In this document: positions 15,283-29,708 of the stretch, in pieces
How positions within the stretch are numbered: the stretch's first letter is position 1
Layout: every line of letters starts with the position of its first letter
NCBI GenBank assembly: GCA_050245915.1
Contig: JBFWWZ010000023.1
Location: 1 to 41,306 of the forward strand
DNA length: 41,306 bases
DNA from: JBDSKH01 sp050245915
GTDB lineage: Bacteria; Actinomycetota; Actinomycetes; Actinomycetales; Microbacteriaceae
Direction: 5' to 3'
Position numbers and translations under genes: made by a program
The notes under the pieces: generated by a model
The model's input: only the letters and a program-made list of their open reading frames with translations
The model's database searches: none
Told to the model about the DNA's origin: nothing

Positions 15283-16953
15283 TCAGTGCTTCCTTGCTTC
15301 TTCGGGCATCGTGAACGCCGCCGGATCGAACGTGAGGTCGGAGGACGCGACGTCTTCGCGCCGGATGAGGCGCTCGAGCGAGTCGGGGTCGTGCGCTTTG
15401 TCGAACGCGGCCTCGCGCGTGATCTCGCCCTCGTTGACGAGGTCGGCGAGATGCTGGTCCATGGTGTGCATGCCGAGCGCGCGGCCTGCCTGCATGCTCG
15501 AGGTGATCTGGTGGGCCTTGCCCTCGCGGATCAGGTTCGAGATGGCGGGCGTGGTGATCAGCACCTCGGTGGCGATCACCCGGCCCTTGCCGGATGCCCG
15601 AGGCACCAGCGTCTGCGAGACGACGCCTTGCAGGGTCGCCGCCAGCTGGGTGCGGATCTGATCCTGCTGGTGAGACGGGTAGACGTCGATGATGCGGTCG
15701 ATGGTCTGCGCGGCATCCTGCGTGTGCAGTGTCGCGAACACCAGGTGACCGGTCTCGGCGGCGGTCAGGGCGACCGAGATGGTCTCGAGGTCGCGCATCT
15801 CGCCGACGAGGATGACGTCGGGGTCCTGCCGCAGCACGTGCTTGAGCGCGGCGCTGAAGCTGTGCGTGTCGCTTCCGACCTCGCGCTGGTTGATCAGCGA
15901 GCGCTTGTTGCTGTGCACGTACTCGATCGGGTCCTCGACGGTCACGATGTGGTCGAACCGCGTGCGGTTGACCAGGTCGATGAGGGCGGCGAGGGTGGTC
16001 GACTTGCCCGAACCGGTCGGCCCGGTGACGAGCACGAGACCGCGCGGCAGGGTCGCGAACTGCGCGACCACATCGGGCACGTTGAGCTCTTCCAGCGACC
16101 GGATGGTGGTGGAGATGATGCGGAACGCCGCACCCGTCGCACCGCGCTGCTGGTAGCTGTTGACGCGGAAGCGGGTGCCGCCGGGGATCGCGTAGGCGAA
16201 GTCGAGCTCGTGGGTCTTGTCGAAGGTCTCCTGCTGCTCCTCGGTCATCAGACCCCGGACGGCGGCGGTGACCTCGTCCTGACTCCACATCCCGGCACCA
16301 GGGACGGGGCGCAGTCGGCCGTCGACGCGCAGCATCGGCATCGAGTTGGCGGTCACGTGCAGGTCGGAGGCGCCCGTGAACAGCACCTGCTCGAGGGCGG
16401 ACAGGATGTCGCCGTTGGCGATCGGCGCCGCAGCGACCGCCAGCTCGGTGGCGGTCACCGGCGGCACGGATCCGGCTGCCGGCATCGCGCCGGGCGCGGG
16501 TGCCGCAGCGAGCGCCGGAGAGCCGACGGCCGGGGCCGGAGGTGCGGGAGGGGCGGGCATCGCCGGAGGCGCCATCGCGGCCGGAGGCACCGCTGCTGGC
16601 ACCTGTGCTGCCGACGCCTGAGGTGCGGGCGCCTGGGGTGCGGCCATCTGGGGCGCGGCCATCTGGGGCGCGGGCATCGCCGCCAGGTTCGCCGGCGGGG
16701 CGGCAGGCGGCGGGGTCATCGCCATCAGGTCTTCGGGCATGATCAGCCCAGGCACGCTCGGGGCGGCAGGCGCGGCAGCCGGGGCGGCAGGCGGCGCGAA
16801 CGTCGAAGTCGCTGCGGGAGGGGCGCTCGGGGGCGCGGGCATCACCGGGGGCGCCATCGTGGGCGCCGGAGTCGCCGGCACGCCGACGGGGACGAAGTCC
16901 GCACGCTCCTCGGTCACCGGGATCTCCCAGGCCGGCTTCTTCTCATCCACCAT
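15283..16953 (-). CDS. pilT: PilT-like retraction ATPase with Pro/Ala-rich N-terminal extension
   Basis: A 556-residue secretion-type hexameric ATPase. The C-terminal portion (from about residue 185) is PilT-like: GASDLHVTANSMPMLRVDGRL, Walker A GPTGSGKS at 311-318, VEDPIEYVHSNKRSLINQRE, Walker B region ILVGEMRDLETI, the His box TGHLVFATLHT and the AIRNLIRE-like AISNLIREGKAHQI that characterises retraction motors. The first 180 residues are an unusual low-complexity extension rich in Pro, Ala and Met (for example QMAAPQMAAPQAP), absent from classical PilT (about 345 residues). It starts 30 bp after pilB. The assignment as retraction rather than extension motor rests on the C-terminal motifs and on the absence of a cysteine zinc-binding site. 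Confidence 0.93.
   Translation of the reverse strand: MVDEKKPAWEIPVTEERADFVPVGVPATPAPTMAPPVMPAPPSAPPAATSTFAPPAAPAAAPAAPSVPGLIMPEDLMAMTPPPAAPPANLAAMPAPQMAAPQMAAPQAPAPQASAAQVPAAVPPAAMAPPAMPAPPAPPAPAVGSPALAAAPAPGAMPAAGSVPPVTATELAVAAAPIANGDILSALEQVLFTGASDLHVTANSMPMLRVDGRLRPVPGAGMWSQDEVTAAVRGLMTEEQQETFDKTHELDFAYAIPGGTRFRVNSYQQRGATGAAFRIISTTIRSLEELNVPDVVAQFATLPRGLVLVTGPTGSGKSTTLAALIDLVNRTRFDHIVTVEDPIEYVHSNKRSLINQREVGSDTHSFSAALKHVLRQDPDVILVGEMRDLETISVALTAAETGHLVFATLHTQDAAQTIDRIIDVYPSHQQDQIRTQLAATLQGVVSQTLVPRASGKGRVIATEVLITTPAISNLIREGKAHQITSSMQAGRALGMHTMDQHLADLVNEGEITREAAFDKAHDPDSLERLIRREDVASSDLTFDPAAFTMPEEARKH
16643..16672 (+). repeat. Two perfect 15-bp tandem repeats within pilT
   Basis: GCCATCTGGGGCGCG occurs twice in tandem, with degenerate neighbours on both sides. 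It encodes the MAAPQ repeats of the PilT extension. Repeats of a multiple of three bases let the linker length vary by slippage without changing the reading frame. Confidence 0.8.
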
Positions 16954-16983
16954 GATTCGTTTCCCCCCTTGTCACGCCATCGC

Positions 16984-18654
16984 CTACGCGACGACGCGCA
17001 GAACTTCCTCGATCGAGGTCAGCGCCATGCCGACCTTCGCCCAGCCGTCCTGGCGGAGCGTGAGCATGCCCTCCTCGACGGCGACGCGGCCGATGTCGGC
17101 GCTCGAGGCGTGCGCGACGGCGAGCCGCTCGATCTCCTCCGACACCTGCATGACCTCGTGCAGCGCGATGCGCCCGCGGTAGCCGGTGCCGCTGCAGTTG
17201 GTGCACCCGGCCGGCCGGTGCAGAACGGTGCCGAACTGCTCCATCGGGAACCCGAGCTTCGCCAGATGCGCGGGATCCGCCTCGAACGGCTCACGGCACC
17301 GGTCGCAGAGGCGACGGGCGAGACGCTGGGCGACCACGGCCTCCAGAGCCGACCCGACGAGGAACGGCTCGATGCCCATCTCGGTGAGACGGGTGACGGC
17401 GCTGGGTGCGTCGTTGGTGTGCAGGGTCGAGAGCACGAGGTGACCGGTCAGCGAGGCCTCGATGGCGATCTGCGCGGTCTCGCGGTCGCGGATCTCACCG
17501 AGCAGCACCACATCCGGGTCGGAACGCAGGATGCTGCGCAGGGCGCTGGCGAACGTGAGCCCCGCCTTCGGGTTCACCTGCACCTGGTTGATGCCGGCCA
17601 TGCGGTACTCGACCGGGTCCTCGACGGTGATCACGTTGATCTCCGGCTTCGCGACCGCGTGCAGCGTCGTGTACAGGGTGGTCGACTTGCCGGAACCGGT
17701 CGGGCCGGTGACCAGGATCATGCCGTGCGGCTTCGCGTACGACGCCGCGTAGACGGAGAGGTTGCGCTCGAGCATCGCCAGATCCTCGATCGACCGCGTC
17801 GTCGCCGAGCTGTCGAGGATACGCATGACGACCTTCTCGCCGTACACCGTCGGCAGGGTCGCGACACGGAGGTCGATGCGCTTGCCGCCGTGCACCACCG
17901 ACATGCGGCCGTCCTGCGGTCGCCGGCGCTCCGCGATGTCGATCTCGCTCATGATCTTCAGACGCGAGATGACACCGTTCTGGATGCTCTTCGGGGCGTT
18001 CTGCATCTCGTGCAGCACGCCGTCGATGCGGTACCGGACGGCGAGCTGACGCTCCCCCGGCTCGATGTGGATGTCGGAGGCCTGGTCCTGGATCGCCTGC
18101 GAGATGAGCAGGTTGACGAAACGCACGATCGGGGCGTCGTCCTCGGGATCCTGCGCCGCGCCATACGGGGCGAGATCGGTTCCTGCGGCGTCGGTCTCCT
18201 CCTCGAAGACCTGCGTGAGGCTCGACATCTCGTCGTCGGCGCGGTGGTAGCGGTCGATCGCGGCGAGCAGATCCGACTTCTCCGCCACGACGACGGAGAC
18301 GCGCATGCCGGTGGTCGCACGGACGTCGTCGAGCGCGAAGACATTGTTGGGGTCGACCATCGCCAGCGTCAGCTGGTCGCCGAGCATGTAGACGGGAAGC
18401 ACCTCGTGGCGGCGGCACATCGTGGACGGCACCAGCGCGACGGCGTTGATGTCGACCGGGTATTCGAGCAGTTCGATGAAGGGGAGCTTCGCGAACACGG
18501 CGCGGGCCTGGGCGACCTGGCCGGGGCTGACCTGCTCGCTGTCGATCAGCTCGTTGATCCACTGCTCGTCGCGCGCGGGATCACCGGTCATCCGGTCGAG
18601 TGCCTCGATGGGCACGGCTCCGCGCAGAATGAGGATCTCGGCGAGCGATGTCAC
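16984..18654 (-). CDS. pilB: PilB extension ATPase
   Basis: A 556-residue GspE/PilB ATPase that powers pilus extension. The N-terminal domain (about 1-150) is MshEN-like, then come SDIHIEPGERQLAVRYRIDG, Walker A GPTGSGKS at about 317-324, TVEDPVEYR, the Walker B region LLGEIRDRETAQ, the His box TGHLVLSTLHTND, and a C-terminal C4 metal site (CDRCREPF ... CTNCSGTGYRGR) typical of PilB and GspE but absent from PilT. The start is GTG at 18654-18652, chosen because GGAGGAG lies 6 nt upstream; a longer frame to 18714 lacks a good Shine-Dalgarno. It is the first gene of the T4P operon. Confidence 0.96.
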   Translation of the reverse strand: MTSLAEILILRGAVPIEALDRMTGDPARDEQWINELIDSEQVSPGQVAQARAVFAKLPFIELLEYPVDINAVALVPSTMCRRHEVLPVYMLGDQLTLAMVDPNNVFALDDVRATTGMRVSVVVAEKSDLLAAIDRYHRADDEMSSLTQVFEEETDAAGTDLAPYGAAQDPEDDAPIVRFVNLLISQAIQDQASDIHIEPGERQLAVRYRIDGVLHEMQNAPKSIQNGVISRLKIMSEIDIAERRRPQDGRMSVVHGGKRIDLRVATLPTVYGEKVVMRILDSSATTRSIEDLAMLERNLSVYAASYAKPHGMILVTGPTGSGKSTTLYTTLHAVAKPEINVITVEDPVEYRMAGINQVQVNPKAGLTFASALRSILRSDPDVVLLGEIRDRETAQIAIEASLTGHLVLSTLHTNDAPSAVTRLTEMGIEPFLVGSALEAVVAQRLARRLCDRCREPFEADPAHLAKLGFPMEQFGTVLHRPAGCTNCSGTGYRGRIALHEVMQVSEEIERLAVAHASSADIGRVAVEEGMLTLRQDGWAKVGMALTSIEEVLRVVA

Positions 18655-18748
18655 GAAGATCTCCTCCAATTCTCTTAGACCGACAGCCGCGCAGGGCTCC
18701 ACGACGAACGGCACACGACCGATGTGCCCCCCAGCACTTGGCTCACAG

Positions 18749-18762
18749 TAACCCGCGGGTTA
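18749..18762. promoter_or_regulatory. 14-bp perfect palindrome upstream of pilB
   Basis: TAACCCGCGGGTTA is an exact palindrome about 95 bp before the pilB GTG, within the only gap that can hold the T4P promoter. It could be an operator for a dimeric regulator, or just a GC-rich palindrome. I cannot place reliable -35 and -10 boxes. Confidence 0.4.
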
Positions 18763-18805
18763 AAGGGTCGTCAGTCCCGCAATAGGGGGTATACGGCGAC
18801 ACCCG

Positions 18806-18819
18806 CCCCCGATCGGGGG
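18806..18819 (-). terminator. Short palindromic hairpin after the 138-residue membrane protein gene
   Basis: CCCCC-GATC-GGGGG immediately follows the stop at 18820-18822. The stem is only 5 bp and there is no U-tract, so it is a weak terminator at best. Read-through from the upstream membrane protein genes into pilB is possible. Confidence 0.4.
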
Positions 18820-19236
18820 TCAGCGCCGCGGCGGGCGCCGCCAGCGCAGCGACCGGATGGCGGCCCAGGTCGCCACCACGGCCGCCGCGGCGAGCAGCGA
18901 GGCTGCGAGCACGAACGGGCTGAGGGCCTGCTCGCCGACGAGTTCCAGGCCCCAGGGCACCGCGGTCAGCACGAACGCCAGGTACACCAGGGCGACGGCG
19001 GCGAGGGCGCCCCATGCAGGATGCCGGCTGGTGCTGGTGCCGCTCAGCAGCATCCAGAGCACCAGGCCCGCGACCACGAACGCGAGGATCGAATAGTACG
19101 GGCCGACGTCGCTCTGCACCGGGTCGCGATCGACGAGGACGGCGAGGAGGCCGTCGACGGCGAAGGCGACGGCCGCCCAGAAGACCGTGACGAAGAGGGC
19201 GACCAGTCGCTCAGGCCGTCGTGCCCGCTCGCTCAT
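18820..19236 (-). CDS. Small membrane protein of unknown function
   Basis: A 138-residue protein with four hydrophobic segments (about 11-33, 48-66, 75-97 and 107-128) and a basic C-terminal tail RSLRWRRPPRR. I do not recognise a family. Its ATG lies inside the end of the preceding gene (26-bp overlap), so the two are co-transcribed and probably coupled. Its position between rpoC and the T4P operon gives no clear clue to its role, although it could be read through into pilB. Confidence 0.8.
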   Translation of the reverse strand: MSERARRPERLVALFVTVFWAAVAFAVDGLLAVLVDRDPVQSDVGPYYSILAFVVAGLVLWMLLSGTSTSRHPAWGALAAVALVYLAFVLTAVPWGLELVGEQALSPFVLAASLLAAAAVVATWAAIRSLRWRRPPRR

Positions 19237-20011
19237 ACTGGGCCTTGGTCTCGGCGTGCTCCTGCTCCCACTCGTCGACGAGCTGGAGGTTGCGCTCCTT
19301 GACGCGACGGCCGCGGGCGGAGATCGCGAGACCCACCCAGATCGAGACCTCGCGGGCGACGAGCGCGGCGATGATGATGAACGGCTGCGACAGAAGGAAG
19401 CCGAACGACGGCACGTCGCTGCCCGACACGGTGAACAGCAGCGCGGCGATGCCGGCGGTGCCGAAGTAGACGGCGAGTCCGACGAGCAGGCTGCCGAAGA
19501 CGTGCGCTGCCCAGCCGGCGCGGTTCACCAGGAGCACGAGGATGACGAACGCGACCAGGAAGATCGGCACCGGGATGAGGAACTCGGGGCTGAGGATGAA
19601 CTGCTGGAAGGTGGCGCCCTTGGCGGCGAGGCCGACGGCGATGAGGATCCAGCCGAGCCCGGCGTAGAGCGCCGCGAAGACGGCGGCGCCGAGCACCGCG
19701 AGCAGCGAGCCGATGCCGCGGTTGCCGCGCAGCCGCGGCGGGATGGGGGCCTGCACGTAGACGACCTCGCGGCCGGCGAACTCGGAACCCTGCGCGGCGC
19801 CCTCGGTGGTCGAGCCTGCCGAGACCGGAGCGACCTCGCCGGTTGCCGTCTTCGCGTCGGCCGTCTCGGCCTTCGGCTTCTTCGCCGGCTTCGGCTTCTC
19901 GGCTTTCGGCTCCTCCACCGCGACGTCGGCGGGAGTCGGATCGGCCGGCTCGACCACGTCGTCCGGGTTGAAGATCGGCTTCGGCTTCTTGTCGTCGGTG
20001 GCGTCGCTCAT
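19211..20011 (-). CDS. Membrane protein with acidic/Lys-Pro-rich N-terminus
   Basis: A 266-residue protein. About the first 95 residues are low complexity and cytoplasmic in character (KPKPIFNPDD, EKPKPAKKPKAE), then four to five hydrophobic segments (near 100-125, 135-165, 170-195 and 205-225) and a charged C-terminal tail with ERNLQLVDEWEQEH. I associate the layout with an uncharacterised actinobacterial membrane protein family but cannot name it. The ATG at 20011 has AAGGAG 6 nt upstream. It is probably the first gene of a two-gene operon that starts after the rpoC terminators. Confidence 0.82.
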   Translation of the reverse strand: MSDATDDKKPKPIFNPDDVVEPADPTPADVAVEEPKAEKPKPAKKPKAETADAKTATGEVAPVSAGSTTEGAAQGSEFAGREVVYVQAPIPPRLRGNRGIGSLLAVLGAAVFAALYAGLGWILIAVGLAAKGATFQQFILSPEFLIPVPIFLVAFVILVLLVNRAGWAAHVFGSLLVGLAVYFGTAGIAALLFTVSGSDVPSFGFLLSQPFIIIAALVAREVSIWVGLAISARGRRVKERNLQLVDEWEQEHAETKAQYERAGTTA

Positions 20012-20090
20012 CGGGGGCTCCTTCGTGGTCGTGGGTCAGCCTAGCGCGGGCCGCCGAGCCCCGAGCAGTACGTTGCACGCTCGAACGACG

Positions 20091-20120
20091 AAGGGCCCCC
20101 GCCAGACGGCGAGGGCCCTT
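20091..20120 (-). terminator. Distal rpoBC hairpin
   Basis: AAGGGCCCTCGCC pairs with GGCGGGGGCCCTT across a 4-nt loop, 13 bp with one G-U pair on the minus strand. It is the third hairpin after rpoC and the last before the next promoter, so it probably acts as a back-up terminator. Confidence 0.6.
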
Positions 20121-20135
20121 GCGTGCGTACTGAGG

Positions 20136-20175
20136 GGCCTCGATGCGACCGGCCGGAAGGGCCGGTCACTCGACC
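20136..20175 (+). repeat. Diverged palindromic repeat or hairpin after rpoC
   Basis: GGCCTCGATGC, then an 8-bp stem GACCGGCC/GGCCGGTC with a 5-nt loop, then ACTCGACC. The outer CTCGAT and ACTCGACC resemble the flanks of the palindromic repeats around the str operon, but the stem is different and longer. It may be a diverged member of that family or an unrelated terminator. Confidence 0.45.
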
Positions 20176-20181
20176 TGCCTC

Positions 20182-20208
20182 GGTGAGGGCGTCATCGACG
20201 CCCTCACC
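20182..20208 (-). terminator. rpoC-proximal terminator
   Basis: GGTGAGGGCGTC and its perfect complement (12 bp) around a 3-nt loop, starting 4 nt after the rpoC stop. It has no U-tract. Together with the hairpins at 20136-20175 and 20091-20120 it forms a run of three stems that end the rpoBC operon. Confidence 0.7.
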
Positions 20209-20212
20209 CGAG

Positions 20213-24094
<3,882 letters not shown>

Positions 24095-24141
24095 GTATGT
24101 CTCTCTTGTTTATTCAGTCGATGAGTTCTGTATGACCCGGA

Positions 24142-27636
<3,495 letters not shown>

Positions 27637-27744
27637 GGAAATACAACCTCCAGAGACCCGGCGGTCTCACATGTGGGTGGGTGATGAGAAGGCGCCAGAC
27701 CAACCGCAATATGAAGGCACGAGAACGTGAGGGCGCAAGGGACA

Positions 27745-27774
27745 ACTATAGGTCGAAACGACGCGCGGTGTCTA
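27745..27774 (-). promoter_or_regulatory. rpoBC promoter
   Basis: TAGACA (-35, 27774-27769) and TATAGT (-10, 27750-27745) with an 18-bp spacer, each matching the sigma-70-type consensus at five of six positions. The predicted transcript has a leader of about 100 nt before rpoB. This is the best promoter match in the window. Confidence 0.75.
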
Positions 27775-27782
27775 CATATTCC

Positions 27783-27811
27783 TTGACTTATTTCTGAGAC
27801 AGGACTATAAG
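27783..27811 (+). promoter_or_regulatory. Promoter-like sequence antisense to the ureohydrolase gene
   Basis: TTGACT (27783-27788), a 17-bp spacer and TATAAG (27806-27811) on the plus strand, five of six matches for both boxes. Transcription from it would run rightward through the 3' end of the oppositely oriented ureohydrolase gene. No plus-strand gene is nearby, so if active it would make antisense RNA. It may be only a by-product of an AT-rich intergenic patch. Confidence 0.4.
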
Positions 27812-28803
27812 CCTGCGTCGCGCCTCTTCACCGCCATGGCGGCGAACGCCTCCCAGATCAGCCGGTGGGCGTTGTTGACGGTGATCTCGGCGTGGTCGTA
27901 CGCCGGGGCGACCTCCATCACGTCGAACGCCACGACATCCGTCTCGAGCACCAGCTGACGCACGATCCGCAGCAGGTCGATGGGGGCGAACCCGCCGGGC
28001 TCGGGGGTCCCGGTCGCCGGCGCGAAGCCGGGATCGAGCACGTCGATGTCGATGCTGATGTAGACGTGGGGCGCCTTCTTCTGGGCGGTCTCGATGACAT
28101 CCCGCATCACGTCTTTCGCGCCGCGCTCCCAGAACTCCTGCATCATGAAATGGGTGAGGCCGTTGTCGCGCATCCACTTCTGGTCCTCTTCGCCCGGCCA
28201 GTAGCCGCGCAGCCCGACCTGGATGAACCGGTCGCCGGGGATCGCGCCCGACTCGATCAGCCGGCGCATCGGGACGCCGTGGCTGGCGAAGTTGCCCTCG
28301 ATCTCGTTCGCGGTGTCGGCGTGCGCGTCGAAGTGGATCATCACCACGTTGCCGAAGCCGTACTTCTCGGCGACCGCGATGCCGGCCGGCCAGGTGACCG
28401 AGTGGTCCCCGCCGAGCAGCACCGGGATGATGCCCCGGCTGGTGATGTCGGACACGCGCTCGTAGATGGCGGCCTTCGACTTCTCCCACATGCCGTGGCT
28501 GATGATCGCGTCGCCGTAGTCGATCACCTCGAGGTGGTCGAAGATCTCGATGCCGAGGTCGAGGTGGTACGTGCCGGGGTCGTACGCGCTCGCGCGCATC
28601 GCCCGCGGGCCGAAGCGGGCGCCGGGGCGGTTGGTGGTGTTGTCGTCCCACGGCGCCCCGATGACGGCGACGTCGGGCTGCCACTCGTCGAGCTGGGCCG
28701 GCTCGGTGAGGCAGGGACGCATCCCGAATGTCGCGGGGCCCTGGAAGCTGGGGGCGTCGAGTTGGGCCCGCAGACCCGGGGGGACGTCGCGCTTGGCTGT
28801 CAT
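27805..28803 (-). CDS. Ureohydrolase, agmatinase-like
   Basis: A 332-residue arginase/agmatinase family enzyme that would hydrolyse a guanidino compound to an amine and urea at a binuclear Mn centre. Metal-binding motifs are present in order: GGDHSVTWP, HFDAHADT and SIDIDVLDPGFAPATGTPEPGG. The length and the last motif fit agmatinase better than arginase, but the substrate could be another guanidino acid. The ATG at 28803 is preferred over a GTG three codons earlier because TACCGT lies 7 nt before it, the leaderless arrangement. It is divergent from a spermidine-synthase-like gene, which suggests polyamine metabolism. Confidence 0.9.
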   Translation of the reverse strand: MTAKRDVPPGLRAQLDAPSFQGPATFGMRPCLTEPAQLDEWQPDVAVIGAPWDDNTTNRPGARFGPRAMRASAYDPGTYHLDLGIEIFDHLEVIDYGDAIISHGMWEKSKAAIYERVSDITSRGIIPVLLGGDHSVTWPAGIAVAEKYGFGNVVMIHFDAHADTANEIEGNFASHGVPMRRLIESGAIPGDRFIQVGLRGYWPGEEDQKWMRDNGLTHFMMQEFWERGAKDVMRDVIETAQKKAPHVYISIDIDVLDPGFAPATGTPEPGGFAPIDLLRIVRQLVLETDVVAFDVMEVAPAYDHAEITVNNAHRLIWEAFAAMAVKRRDAGL

Positions 28804-28810
28804 GAGGGTC

Positions 28811-28831
28811 ACGGTAGCGCGGGGTTACGCT
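28811..28831. promoter_or_regulatory. Back-to-back leaderless promoters (ureohydrolase / spermidine-synthase-like)
   Basis: The minus-strand -10 TACCGT (28816-28811) lies 7 nt before the ATG at 28803 and the plus-strand -10 TACGCT (28826-28831) lies 6 nt before the GTG at 28838. Only 34 bp separate the two start codons, so each promoter's upstream region overlaps the other's core. Confidence 0.5.
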
Positions 28832-28837
28832 CGGACG

Positions 28838-29698
28838 GTGGCCGAACCGTCCACCCGGCTGGAGTCGGGACTGCACGCGCTCATCCGCCGCGACCGGTTC
28901 GTGCCGGGCGCCTACGAGCTGGTGGTGGACGGCACGCCGCAGTCGCACGTGAACCTCGGCGATCCGACCGATCTGTTCTTCGAGTACGTGCAGCGCATGG
29001 GGCACGTGATCGACCAGCTCGGGATGCCGGGGCAGCCCCTGACGGCCCTGCACCTGGGTGCGGGCGGGCTCACCATCCCGCGCTACATCGACGCCACCCG
29101 CCCGGGTTCCCGGCAGCAGGTGCTCGAGCTGGAGCCGGCGCTGGTGGAGCTGGTGCGCTCGGAGCTGCCGCTGCCCCAGGACGCGTCGATCCGCATCCGG
29201 TACGGGGATGCGCGGGAGACGCTCGGCCGGCTGCCGGCGGGGCTGCGGGGAGCCGCCGACCTGGTGGTCGTCGACATCTTCGGCGGGGCGCGCATCCCGG
29301 CGCATGTCACGTCGCGCGAGTTCTACGCGCTCGTCGCGCAGTACCTCTCTCCGAGTGGGGTGGTGCTGGTGAACGTCGCGGACGGCTCGGGCGCCGCGTT
29401 CGCGCGCGGGCAGGTGGCGACGGTGTCCGACGTGCTGGCCGACGTGGCGGTGCTCGCCGAGGCGCAGGTGCTGAAGGGGCGGCGGTACGGCAATTTCGTG
29501 ATCGTGGCGTCCGCGTCGCCGCTCCCCCTCGAGTGGATGCCGCGGCTGATGGCGGGGGGACCGCACCCTGCGGCGGTGGTCCACGGCCGCGAGCTGCGCA
29601 ACTGGGTGGCGGGAGCTCCTGTCGTCCACGACGCCGATGCCGTGGCTTCGCCCCCACCCTCGCGATCCGTGTTCCAGGTTCGCGGTGGCGGCGGGTAG
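28838..29698 (+). CDS. Spermidine-synthase-like protein
   Basis: A 286-residue class I methyltransferase-fold protein of the spermidine synthase superfamily. The nucleotide-binding region is LHLGAGGLTIPRYI, the acidic ribose-binding position is in LELEPALVEL, YGDARETLGRL follows, and DLVVVDIFGGARIPAHVTS occupies the place of the catalytic Asp loop. The acidic residues of classical spermidine synthases are only partly kept in that loop, so true aminopropyltransferase activity is uncertain. The GTG start follows a TACGCT box by 6 nt (leaderless). It is divergent from the ureohydrolase, and its TAG stop forms the first bases of the -10 of the next gene. Confidence 0.82.
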   Translation: MAEPSTRLESGLHALIRRDRFVPGAYELVVDGTPQSHVNLGDPTDLFFEYVQRMGHVIDQLGMPGQPLTALHLGAGGLTIPRYIDATRPGSRQQVLELEPALVELVRSELPLPQDASIRIRYGDARETLGRLPAGLRGAADLVVVDIFGGARIPAHVTSREFYALVAQYLSPSGVVLVNVADGSGAAFARGQVATVSDVLADVAVLAEAQVLKGRRYGNFVIVASASPLPLEWMPRLMAGGPHPAAVVHGRELRNWVAGAPVVHDADAVASPPPSRSVFQVRGGGG

Positions 29699-29708
29699 CG
29701 TCCCTCCC

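Noticed and set aside
16500..16953. Separate Pro/Ala-rich gene fused by frameshift to pilT
   Set aside because: The frame is continuous with a good start context 30 bp after pilB, and the extension has no stop or shift; a linker is the simpler reading.
15286..18678. Very long plus-strand open frame (over 1100 codons) opposite pilT and pilB
   Set aside because: It is antisense to two genes with clear motifs, its translation is Arg/His/Asp/Val-rich with no recognisable domain, and long antisense frames are expected in GC-rich DNA.
18655..18714. Start of pilB 20 codons earlier (ATG at 18714)
   Set aside because: The GTG at 18654 has a near-perfect Shine-Dalgarno at 6 nt; the extra residues overlap that site and match no family sequence.
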